Source: Ixodes scapularis (Eukaryota; Arthropoda; Arachnida; Ixodida; Ixodidae). Taken from it: a stretch of DNA of 64,000 nt. Made by a program: the position numbers and the translations under genes. Below are positions 55,357 through 64,000 of this stretch, one piece after another; position 1 is the first letter of the stretch; every line of letters starts with the position of its first letter. A model generated the notes under the pieces. That model saw nothing but the letters and a program-made list of their open reading frames with translations. It was not told where the DNA came from and ran no database searches. The DNA is taken from assembly GCF_016920785.2 (NCBI RefSeq), contig NW_024609846.1:74905816-74969815 (forward strand), in the 5' to 3' direction.

Positions 55357-56185
55357 TTTTTTCTTATTTTTCTACTTCGAATAAGTAAATCTGTTTCAGT
55401 TTTAATTCGAGTGGAGCAGAAGCTACAAGAGCGAGTGCCGGCCTTTCAGCGTCCTTGATAAGCACGCGCGCTCGTGCAGTGCAAGTACCGTTTAGAGCAA
55501 CATGCTCATGCTTATACCTTCGGCTTCACTCGCACACAAGGTGGAAGGATTGTATTTAGATTTTATAGCTTAATATTTCTTCAGGTGTGTGCCTACTCTT
55601 TTGTGTTCATGATTGTCGCCTTCGTTTTTACTACCTCTACAATCACGCTCCCTTTCACTCTCTTGGTGTTAACGCTTAGGTTTTTTTGTCTTACTAGTAC
55701 TATAAACGTCCACTTGTGGGGCTACGCAAGCAAATTTTTCGAACCCGCTCAAAACGCTCTTACGCTGAAGAAAAACGCTCTACTAAAACGCGTTTTTGGA
55801 GCTCCGCTTTCCATTCCGGCGAAGCGGGCCGCGCATGCGCAGTTTGGCACCCTCAGAGCGGAGCGGAAGATGAAAACGGTCTACTAAAACTCTCTATTAT
55901 CTCCATGACAATTTGCTGGATCGCGCGTCCCCGCTTGGTCACTGCAACGCAAATGCGGCCACCGAAGACCATCTTGGACATGGAAAATCGATCAACCTTT
56001 TGGAGCGTTGCAGAGCTTGGGCGGCAGCGAGCTAAAGACATGTGAGAATTGCTTTTCAAAATGCGCGGAAACTTTTAGGCGCAGCTCGTCAATCGCAAGT
56101 CTCGCCGGTTTCGTGGCAGGATCAAAGCTTCCTGGACACGCCAAATAGCTGCGTCTCTGCCTTCGGACGCTTGAATACCGACCAA

Positions 56186-56600
56186 CACCTTAAAAAAAAG
56201 GTGTAAAGGGGTGTATCGTTACACCCTTTGTCCCATATAATTCACCCCAATACTTCAATTCGACCGTACAGCGCCCTATAGTCGAACAGACGGCCCCAAA
56301 TCTTACGAAGGGCTTGAGCCGTGTGATACAACTTATTAAATAGCTAATGTACGGTTTACTGACTACTACTGACTACGTATCAAAGACCACGGAATGAAAA
56401 CACTAAGGTTTTGCAATAAGGTCAAGAAAACCTTAATTATTTTTTTCTTTTTTTGCGTAACACTTACACTAGTTATTTTAATAAGCTGTACCACACGGTT
56501 ATCAAGTGGCTTGTGAAACTTGGTTCCGTCGGTTGGACGTCAGCGCTCTGTACGCCGATCTGAAGTTTTGGTGTGTAGTATATCCAACAATGGGGTTGCG
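56186..56600. mobile_element. Second copy of the foldback MITE seen at 11,138
   Basis: Starts 'acaccttaaaaaaaaggtg' and shares, in order, 'acaccctttgtccca', 'gtcgaacagacggcccc', 'cttattaaatagct' and the mirrored right half ('ttccgtcggttgga', 'gaagttttggtgtg'). The right terminus is not clear. Confidence 0.65.
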
Positions 56601-56668
56601 CGAAAAACTTCATGTGTTCTCCAAACCAATTCTCATCGTTTACGCAAAGTGTTAAAGAACGTGGACTG

Positions 56669-57062
56669 AGCACGGGACCAGCCAAACGATGCGGTCGACT
56701 CATGCTTTCTTCTTGTTTGCACAGATTGCGGTTTTCCTTCAGTTGACGCCCAACGAGTCCCTTCCCGGTCGCTCCTGCACGGCTTTGGAGTACGGTCACT
56801 CGAATGGCCGAGGGAATACGCGCCGGCATGTGAACAATGCGACCAATCTGCCGGGGATACTTCTACGGAACTTCAACCCAATCTTTGATGGAACTTGGAT
56901 AGCGACACCGACAACGTCATCGCGTCTGGCCGCGCCAGCCACGCCCCCTGTGAACGCTGATATATACTGCTCGAAGCAATTCATGGCCCCGAGTGAGCAC
57001 GGGACCAGCCAAACGATGCGGTCAACTCATGCTTTCTTCTTGTTTGCACAGGTTGGTCCAAT
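56669..57062 (+). repeat. Direct repeat pair (324-bp period) upstream of LINE ORF1
   Basis: About 58 bp starting 'gagcacgggaccagccaaac' occurs at 56,671-56,729 and 56,995-57,053, ending 'ttgtttgcacag' both times. The pair resembles tandem 5'-UTR promoter units. Both are in frame with ORF1, so the open frame carries the peptide MRSTHAFFLFAQ twice. Confidence 0.75.
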
Positions 57063-57660
57063 TCCTTCGTTAAACGCTAGAAAAACAAGTAATGTGTGTT
57101 TACTGCTGTTCCCGTGCTCACAAGTGCTTTGTACAACTATTTGCGAATGTGTTGACGTAGTTGGCCTTCTTCTCATGGTTTCTGGAGACGTCAAGTCTAA
57201 CCCCGGCCCGATGAGTGACGTACAGCTTAAGCAGTTTAACGAAATGCACCAAATGTTGAATGTCGTCTGTGAGCGCTCGTTCGGTATTGACCAAGCTCAA
57301 TCAGGAATTATTGCCTCACTAAACGAAGTAAAACAAAACCAAGAAGCCATTAAAATGGATATAACTGATATAAAAGCTCGCCTAACTGATGTTGAAAATA
57401 AAACTACGGCTATCACTCAACTTCAGCAAGACGTTAACAGGTCACGAGGCTTCGCAGAGGTGATACAGAAGGAAAACGAAGCACTGAAAGCGCGTTTGGA
57501 CGACGCGGAAAATTGTTCACGCCGGGACAACCTAGTTTTCTTTGGAATTGCTGACACACTAACAGAAACTTCGTCACAAACGGAGGAATCAATTTTAAAA
57601 ATTTTTCAGCGGTCGCTTAATCTTCAAGTTGCGAATGACGCATATTATCAGGGCCCATAG
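56689..57660 (+). pseudogene. LINE ORF1 with a 2A-like motif (3' truncated)
   Basis: The frame is open for 323 codons. It reads a signal-like peptide twice (MRSTHAFFLFAQ), then a hydrophobic segment ('VVGLLLMVSG') leading into GDVKSNPGP (57,184-57,210) and directly an ATG. The motif matches 2A-like sequences (D-V/I-E-x-N-P-G-P), except that E is K. After it come a coiled coil ('MDITDIKARLTDVENKTTA', about residues 220-260) and the start of an RRM-like domain ('SRRDNLVFFGIADT'). Homology to ORF1 continues past the stop in another frame ('PVIVKLSSFKIKD'-like, to about 57,735). The element is cut off before ORF2. 2A motifs are known in non-LTR elements of some invertebrates, where they separate the N-terminal peptide from the rest. 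Confidence 0.75.
57184..57210 (+). promoter_or_regulatory. 2A-like translational recoding motif
   Basis: Encodes GDVKSNPGP followed by M. In characterised 2A sequences the ribosome skips the bond between G and the last P. The K at the usual E position may weaken it; NPGP itself is intact. Confidence 0.6.
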
Positions 57661-57780
57661 AAAATGAACATTCTGTCAGTCAAAGTGCCGCCAAGTCATT
57701 GTGAAGTTCTCATCTTACAAGATTAAAGACCAAATTTTGCAACGAAGGTTAATGCTTAAGGCTGACCGCATTTCTGTGAG

Positions 57781-58090
57781 CCAGACTTGCACGTAATCCG
57801 TTACAAGTAACGAAATTACTTGTAATCCCTTACATTTATCAGTAATTTAGTAACGGAATAATTACATATTTTCTATAGTAATTTTAAAGTAATTCCCTTA
57901 CATTTTTTACGTAACAGATTCCTTGTAATCCGTTACATTTTTTTTCAGGACCACCCCCCCCCCCCCCCTTTCTAAAGAAAGGGTTGTTTCTATTTTGGTA
58001 AAGTCGAGCGCAGTGACACTGCAAAGGGAGGCTTGGCACTCTTGAGCTCCGCAAAGCCTTTTTTTGCAACACCAAGATCCTGAACCTTTT
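57781..58090 (+). repeat. Dispersed repeat starting CCAGACTTGCACG, copy 3
   Basis: Left end CCAGACTTGCACG directly abuts the truncated LINE. It is followed by AT-rich units of 'taatccgttac' type, a C-run (57,951-57,968) and weakly similar inner DNA. The junction marks where the LINE was cut. Confidence 0.6.
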
Positions 58091-58210
58091 CTTTTTTTAT
58101 ACCCTAACAACAATGTCAAAAAATCCAAGTAAACATTAAAAAGAGGGAGGAGGGTGCAAGTTATAGCTGCTTCTTTTATTGTCCCTTTGTTGCTGTTTTT
58201 TTTTTTTTGC

Positions 58211-58450
58211 AGTGCCGCCTCGGCGGCTCCGAGGCGAGAGCGCCGGCCTACGGATCCCCATGTGGCGGGTTCGAATCCCGGCCGAGGTGCCCGCAATCTG
58301 ACGGAGGCTTATTGCGGTGAAAACGCAGTGTAACCGAGCTTTCGGTTGCAAGTCAAAAGATCCCCAGGTGGTTTAAATTAATTCTCAGCCCTCCGCTGGG
58401 GCGTGCCAGGTGCCCGTCGTTGGTTTGGCACGTAAAACCCCCAAATTTGA
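58211..58450 (+). mobile_element. tRNA-derived SINE (tick Ruka-like)
   Basis: A tRNA-like head with B box GGTTCGAATCC (58,268-58,278) and a weaker A box (CGGCTCCGAGG, 58,224-58,234). It is followed by a body ('gatccccaggtggtttaaat', 'ccctccgctggggcgtgcc') and a tail 'ttggcacgtaaaaccccc'. This layout matches the common tick SINE group of which Ruka is the named example. It would be transcribed by Pol III and moved by LINE machinery. Confidence 0.75.
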
Positions 58451-59534
58451 CTTTGTTTTTTCTTTGCGATCGAAGACGGGGAGAGGAGGACACCAAGTGA
58501 TTGTGTGCCTCTTCGAGAAGCTCGAGGCGGTAAGTGCACAGGCAAAACTTAACAATGTCCTTCTCGGCTATAGTGACTTCAACCATTTTCATAATGTCAC
58601 AACACGAGACAGCGCTCCGTCTACCCTACAATCCACTGAAATAGATGTGATAATATGTGAAGGTGTTATTGCCACGAGCATCTTCGTTCGTTGCTGCACA
58701 CTTATGACCTTCTCTTAAAAAACAGGATGCATTTTATTTTATTTTTTTGCTTTCACCTTACTTGACCCTGTGTTAATAGCTACTTACTTTCCTGTAGTCC
58801 ACCATCTAGGGTCTAGAGTTAGCCCACTTTATTTGTGAATTCCAGCCAGGTTATCTGCATCCCAGTCACCCTTTTTGTGAGTCAGCTCTTTGCGAGCACT
58901 TCAAAAATGGTAATAGTTTTCCTTTGTGCATCTTTCTGTTTTTACACCAGTAGGACGCATCTTATCTCAAGCAGGTATTTTTACAAATAAAACATAATAA
59001 TGGCTTATGTAGACTTGATATTCTGGGCTTGAGGAGAGAGTGAAACTCGTGAGTGCGGCCGTAGCGCGGCTTAGTACTCTGCCCTTCGCTGCCCGTGACA
59101 TCAGCGGACGTCTATCTTGAGAACACCGGAGTAAACTGCAGTCGGTTCGTGCTCCGTGCATTGTTGAACGACACCAAGAAAGGTACACACAGCAAACGTG
59201 CGTTTAGATTTCCTTGTTTTAACCGACGTACTAATTAATTGTTATGAGCGGCCCTTTTTTTTCGATTACTTATATTTATACACTGGAAAAAAATTTTTTA
59301 TTCACCAACGTCTCAACCGAGGCTCGACCTGTTCTGAACCAAAGGAAGAAGAAAATCGAGCCGAACCTTATTTATTATTTAACTATCACCTTACTGTTAC
59401 AACTATGCTTTGCTATTGTCTGGCAATATATGCCGGTATAGAAAGATGGACAAAAATCAATTCTTATTCTAGTTTTGAGTAGATGTATGATGACTTCTAC
59501 AGCTTCGCGATTTCGGCAATGGAGAATTTTAGTA
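58451..59534. other. No recognisable gene
   Basis: T-rich and AT-rich DNA. A possible spliced 5' region near 59,040-59,180 cannot be supported. Nothing else noted. Confidence 0.35.
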
Positions 59535-59690
59535 GCGACACCGGCCAGTGTTTTTCCTGCCCAGTGGCGGCTGTTTCAGGGGGGGGGGGGGGGCACAACA
59601 CATGCCTTGCCCCCCCCCCCCCCCCCCCCCTCTGAGATCTGGGAGGGGGAGGCACCCCCCCCCCCCCCTGGTTGGAAAGCCCATGATCGG
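59535..59690 (+). mobile_element. G/C-run MITE copy
   Basis: Order 'cagtggcggctgtttcag', G-run, 'cacatgccttgc', C-run, 'tctgagatctggg', C-run and 'ggttggaaagcccatg' matches the complete element at 32,052-32,311 read on its minus strand, including its CATGGGC-type end. It lies just upstream of hAT transposase remains. Confidence 0.65.
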
Positions 59691-59767
59691 AGGTATCTGA
59701 ACGATCTGCTTAAACTCTCGAATATCAGGCAACGGCTTCAACGACGAAGCTTTGCTCTATCTTCGAT

Positions 59768-60004
59768 GTAGATAGTACTTCTATTGATTCGGTGAAAAAG
59801 CTCAATGCAGAGCATAAAACATTCATGAGGCAAAATATGGCACTCCCATTCAGTGCTTCAGTTCAAAGGGTGTTCAGCGTAGTAGTCGACATGTTGAGTA
59901 AGAAGTGACGCAAAATGTCCGACGAGACTTTCGAGAGTCAGCTGTTGCTCAAAATACTCAAGGTCATTAAATGGAACAGGTTGCAACAAGAAGAACTTGA
60001 ATAA
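59768..60004 (+). pseudogene. hAT transposase C-terminus (dimerisation domain)
   Basis: Reads 'NMALPFSASVQRVFSVVVD', a stop TGA at 59,906-59,908 and, in the same frame, 'RKMSDETFESQLLLKIL' to TAA at 60,002-60,004. This is the hATC dimerisation region (P-x-S-x-x-V-E-R-x-F-S followed by L-x2-E-x-F-E-x-L-L-L), with Q for the usual E. The catalytic RNase H-like part upstream is not recognisable. Confidence 0.78.
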
Positions 60005-60187
60005 CCCTCTTCCCGTTGTTTCTTCATTGAAGACACTATCGTTGAAAGTAACGCCACGAAGTTAACCCTATTGAAAAAGGCCAATATGAACTCGGCTTAT
60101 TGGAAATATTGTATTCCAATGAAGTTGATGGAAACCAATAAAATCTTATTGTTATCCGATTAACCCGATACGCACGATGGGAATTCA

Positions 60188-60400
60188 TATCGGAGCACAA
60201 TATCCCGATATAGTATGTGGTTATTGGTATACAACAGGATATTGGAGCACAATATCCCGATAGAACTTGCGGTTATTGGTATACAACACGATATCGAAGC
60301 ACAATATCCCGATAGAACTTGTGGTTACAACACCATATTGGAGCACAATACCCCGATAATGCGTGGTTATTGGAATAGAATACGACATCGCGTGCCTTTT
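60188..60400. repeat. Minisatellite, about four 52-bp units
   Basis: The unit contains 'ggagcacaatatcccgatag' and 'ggttattggtatacaaca', with small deletions in the third unit. The motif GATATCGCGTG and variants continue downstream to about 60,600. Confidence 0.85.
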
Positions 60401-60600
60401 GGTGACCGATATGGACATACTGTACGGCCTCACGATATATAAATATCGGTCGTCGATCACGGGCCCAATATGATATCGCGTGCATATATCTCAGAACGGA
60501 TACCAAGTTACCAACAACAGAAAACGTAACACGATATTCAGCGTTCGTGAAGCAACATGTGGATATCGGTATGCCCACATATATGACATCGCGTGAATGA

Positions 60601-61199
60601 TATCGTAAAACTGCACGAGTTACCACACGGCAACACGCGAGAGAAAGATATTTTAACACAAACGTTCTGCCTTGCGAAAACATGAACATTGATTGACAGT
60701 GCAAGTATATAAAGCAGTTGGCACGGCACACAGTAGACACAGTCTTGCGTGCTTGAAATGCTGGATAACCACCAAACCATTCAGAATAACTATCTGGTAC
60801 ACCCGCGACCTACCTTTCAATGAAAAAGTCCATTAACGACGTTCTTATTGAAGTGATCGTTTTACAAATGTTTATTGCAGTCGTTGTAATGCAACAAAAA
60901 ATGGTTTACCGGTGTTCGAACCCAAATCGAACGCGACCTGTGACAATGTCGGTTCGCAGCGCACGATAAAATAACGAGGGTGAATAGGTTTGACATATCT
61001 TACGCGCACATTTCTCGATATTGACCCACCTTTCGGGGTAATCCTACGTCGTTAACAAAATCCACGACCACATGCGAACACATTTCACCCACCACACTTT
61101 ATCTTCATCACACCGATTCACACACTGTTAAAAAAAAAGAAGAAAACGACGTAGAAAATACGTGCATTTGCGGCGTCAAACGATACGTTACAGCCTCGT
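60601..61199. other. No recognisable gene
   Basis: AT-rich DNA without supported features. Confidence 0.4.
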
Positions 61200-61960
61200 T
61201 TTTTGAGAAGTCGTCAACCAGCGCGCGCACCAGCTGGAGTTCGGAGGGAGCGAGCCGAGCCGCCTGTCTACGTAGCCGGGCCGCCGAGCCCAGTTGAGCC
61301 TGGCCAAGCCGCCGTGCCGCCGTGCGCCGAGCATGCGCACTGCTGCGCGCGACCCGTCGAGACGCGAGCAACGCGAGCATGACGAGCACGCGAGACCGAC
61401 AGACAGTGCTCCTCTCTCGTGAGCTGCAAGCGAAACCAACGCACTTTCAATCGCTTTGAAAGGTACGTATACACGACTTTATTACTTGCAGCATTGAGTG
61501 CTTTGCTTTGGTATACACTGATCAAAGTAAACACCGAAGGACAGAAAAGAGACATGATGTTTTGAAATCGCAGCTTATTTTAACGCTCGTGTCCCCTGTT
61601 GAAAGCCTCTAGCTGTGCTCTGTTGCAGGCGTCATTTCGACTGCGTGTACTCCAATGTAACGTCAGTCAGTGTTACACTCGCCTAGCTTTGCTATCTTCT
61701 TATCTCATGTGCGAAATAGACGTAGAAACCAGCGCCGCGTCTCTTTCGGATACCTCTCGAGCGCCTCCAGCCCCCTTCCTTCCGGCGTGCTTGCCGCCGC
61801 GACCGTTCGAGGCATTGGATTCGCGGGCTCGTTTGAAGAGGCGTTGTTTGAAGCTGACGAGTCGCCGAACTGTTACCGGAGCTTCTCTTTAGGCAAGTCG
61901 CGATCGGCGCTCGGCTCTGAGCTCGTACTTTTTTTTTCTCCCGGGTAGACCATGAGTGCC
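61200..61960. promoter_or_regulatory. CpG- and GC-rich block, possible promoter region
   Basis: Clearly richer in GC and CpG than its surroundings, with GCGCATGC-type blocks (NRF-1-like 'gagcatgcgcactg', 61,329-61,342). Frames on both strands are biased by composition. It could mark the 5' end of a housekeeping-type gene, but no start codon or exon can be assigned. Confidence 0.3.
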
Positions 61961-63097
61961 GACCACTGATCTGTGGTGCCGATTGACGCCGAAAGAAGTT
62001 AAAAACGCTAGCGAGTGAGTCAAATTTTTGTGACGCCGCCCAACCGCCCTGCTATCGGCTGCACAAAGCACATAATGTAAAAAAACAAAAAAAAAACGCG
62101 TTTCTTATTTTTCTGTTCGCCACGTTTCACCTCAATCGACTCAAAGGGAATCGCGGCTGTACGTCGGTTGACTCATTACTGTGCCTATATTGTAGATTGT
62201 CTCACTGCTCTGGAGCCTTTTTTATGCGATCTTATTCTGATAACGTTATATTTTGCTTTTTCATCTTGGCTGCATACTTCTAGATGACCTTCTACACATC
62301 GCACTCCTTGTCGACATGTCGCGGGACTAATTGGAAGTCACTGTTTGCTCACTCCTTGGTGCACATATTTCTTGTTCAGCATCAGTTATCTGAAGGAGGC
62401 ACCATGAAACCCTAAAATTTGTTCAGAGATACCTCAACATACTGTATTAGAGTGCTGTTTTGTGTGTTGTAGTTTCATACAAACCAAATTGCACTTTGTA
62501 ATATACCCTATAACTGTTCAGTACAATTAAAGTTGCAATGAAACATTGGCCACAATAGGGGACTCGGCTAACGTGGCCGAAAAATTCCTCACATAATTTT
62601 CTCCATGGGTCATTTTGGATGTTGACAAATTTTCTTGTGAATAATGAGTGTTATGCACATATGTTTCTTCTACTTTTGGTACAGGTACTTCAGCTAGATA
62701 AGCCCCAGCAAAGACAGCAAGACAGTCTCATGGGGCCACACCAAGGATAACAGTGTTCCTGCTCGAGTCCCGGGTCATGTCACCGAACTTCACTGAACAT
62801 AATGGTACATTCCCTTTCCTTAACTTTTCCCTCTGAAATGTGTTTTTCTGTTGTTGTCTTTGTAAAAAGGGTAGTACAACGTTTAAACACCAAAACATTC
62901 CTAAATGGTCTCTGTACCAGACAATAGAGTGTCTTAGGCCCGCTTCAGACGGGGCAACTTTTTGAGCAATTTTGGGGTTGCTGGTGGGTTGTTCCATAGC
63001 TTTCCCTAGATCGACACGAATTGCTGAGATCTGGTCTGGCTCGAAACGGACGAGCAACTCGGACAACTCGGAGATGTTTGAAGCAGGGACTCAAACC
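61961..63097. other. No recognisable gene
   Basis: A possible exon at 62,685-62,801 (preceded by 'tactttggtacag', followed by 'gtacat') has no long open frame. A block at 62,940-63,060 ('cagacggggcaactttttgagc') looks like dispersed repeat. Nothing else is supported. Confidence 0.3.
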
Positions 63098-63240
63098 GAA
63101 AAATATAACGTTTCGGTTACGGTTACGGTTACCGCTTCCTGTTGATAACGGTTTCGTTTCGGTTTTTTACGGTTTTAATTTTTACGGTTTCGGTTACCGG
63201 TTACACGTTCATAAAAACCGGTTTATTTCGGTTTTTCGAA
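63098..63240. repeat. Degenerate (CGGTTW)n repeat
   Basis: Repeats of 'cggttacggtt' and 'cggtttcggtt'. Confidence 0.8.
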
Positions 63241-63688
63241 TAATTTGTCTAATTGAAATGCTAGACAGCCATTTTAGAAAAAACTGTTTAAAGTAGTCTC
63301 AGATATCCAATAACGTGAAATACAAGGAACCTAGAAACGTCTTAATACTTCTAATTGGTCAGCAGTTGCACACGTTCCTAGCTCCAACTCTTGTTCACTA
63401 CATCTACTTACATTATTTAGTTTGATGCCCGAGCATACATGTTACTTCTAGTACTCGGGGATCATCGCGTTCTATATAATAAAAATTAAAATAAATAAAA
63501 TAAACACCGCTACTCTGTCGTTTGACACCATTTATAAACAATTACCCTAAGAAAGTTCCCACTTGATGCTGGAAGAACCATTCGCACTTTCTCGTCGCTA
63601 CAGTTGATTTCAACCTCGTACATGCAGGCGAGTCTTCGCTTCACTGAAGGAAGGAACAGAACTACAGCCATCCACTAGTAAAATACTG

Positions 63689-64000
63689 CTAAGTGGAATG
63701 AAGTAATAAAATTGAGAGCTGGGCTGGGCGGGCCGTGAGGCAAGAAGCCTTCGTGCAGCGAATGGAAAGTCCGCCGTAGTCGGGCGGCCCGTCAAAACTA
63801 CTTTCCTCACTAAACACTGCCCAGTCGACTTCAGGTGCCTGCTGGGTCGAGTGGACTGGCGGTGTAGGTCCCGTCGCTTTTGACTTGTAGGCAGTGCTAC
63901 CCAGGTCCGACTGAGAGTCTTCGACGACGCTTTGCTTGCCTGTAGTGTGTTCCTCTGTGTTGGTGTGGTTGTCCTCCTCGCCATCGTACGTGTTGAAGGA
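63689..64000 (-). CDS. Open acidic reading frame at the window edge, possible last exon
   Basis: On the minus strand the frame is open from the window edge (64,000) to TAG at 63,689-63,691, 103 codons without a methionine start. The composition is that of a real, disordered acidic protein: 'NTYDGEEDNHTNTEEHTTG', 'VVEDSQSDLGSTAY', 'APEVDWAVFSEESSFDGPP', then a less acidic end with two cysteines. The competing frame on the same strand (63,984-63,610) is arginine- and serine-rich and looks like its shadow. I do not recognise the family. It could be the C-terminal cytoplasmic part of a receptor or an unrelated exon. Confidence 0.35.
   Translation of the reverse strand, partial: SFNTYDGEEDNHTNTEEHTTGKQSVVEDSQSDLGSTAYKSKATGPTPPVHSTQQAPEVDWAVFSEESSFDGPPDYGGLSIRCTKASCLTARPAQLSILLLHST

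Larger units (their letters stand above)
51357..55894. mobile_element. Candidate TA-flanked TIR pair, 4.5 kb apart
   Basis: A perfect 23-bp inverted pair beginning GAGAGTTTTAGTAGACC lies at 51,357-51,379 and 55,872-55,894, with TA just outside both ends. Similar subterminal blocks ('gctccgctct', 'gcgcatgcgc', 'aaagcggag') follow on both sides. A degraded third end at about 54,570-54,666 suggests nested or tandem copies, so the true partner of the left end is uncertain. No transposase is seen inside. Confidence 0.55.

Noticed and set aside
59579..59670. Glycine/proline-rich protein over the G and C runs
   Set aside because: Homopolymer translation only; run lengths are also prone to sequencing error.
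61108..61555. Arginine- and alanine-rich minus-strand proteins
   Set aside because: Composition follows from the CpG-rich block; three overlapping frames are equally open.

Overview
The window looks like nuclear DNA of a hard tick, most likely an Ixodes species. Two things point there. First, two inverted copies of a four-exon gene encode a small six-cysteine secreted protein that I recognise as the Salp14/Salp9 ('basic tail') salivary family of Ixodes. Second, the rest is a dense, decayed transposon landscape (non-LTR elements, a Ty3/Gypsy element, a tRNA-derived SINE, hAT, Tc1/mariner-like and Harbinger-like MITEs). There are no bacterial operons, rRNA genes or CRISPR arrays.

Layout. 1-10.8 kb: repeats only, with a Harbinger-like non-autonomous element (2.2-3.6 kb), a non-LTR reverse transcriptase relic split by a foldback (6.2-8.2 kb) and a G/C-run MITE copy (9.5 kb). 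10.86-33.65 kb: an inverted segmental duplication. The left arm carries a Salp14-like gene on the minus strand (exons at 16.0, 13.3, 13.0 and 11.0 kb). The right arm carries its paralogue on the plus strand (30.9, 31.0, 31.3 and 33.4 kb). The genes are head to head and transcribed outward, each with a TATA box and an AATAAA signal. The left arm is interrupted by a complete but heavily mutated Ty3/Gypsy element (18,684-24,367). The spacer holds an internally deleted LINE on the minus strand.

33.7-36.3 kb: a solo LTR related to the Gypsy element and a second minus-strand LINE relic. 37-50 kb: several TIR elements, including a TTAA-flanked one (41.1-44.2 kb), a three-copy 0.2-kb repeat family and many palindromes. 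50.8-56 kb: foldbacks, a THAP-like remnant and a TA-flanked 4.5-kb TIR pair. 56.7-57.7 kb: a LINE ORF1 with a 2A-like motif. 58.2 kb: a SINE. 59.8-60.0 kb: the end of a hAT transposase. 60-64 kb: a minisatellite, a CpG-rich block and, at the right edge, an open acidic reading frame that may be the last exon of a cellular gene.

The duplication is the most informative structure. Each arm serves as an unoccupied reference for insertions in the other, so four transposon insertions can be polarised and their target-site duplications read directly. The two salivary genes differ at many amino-acid sites and have lost the lysine-rich tail in two different ways. Other notable signals are a tRNA-like module with RNA polymerase III A and B boxes at the start of the Gypsy LTR (also in the diverged solo LTR), and 2A-like motifs in two separate LINE ORF1 copies, each preceded by a direct repeat. 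All calls come from reading the sequence by eye; no database or folding program was run.
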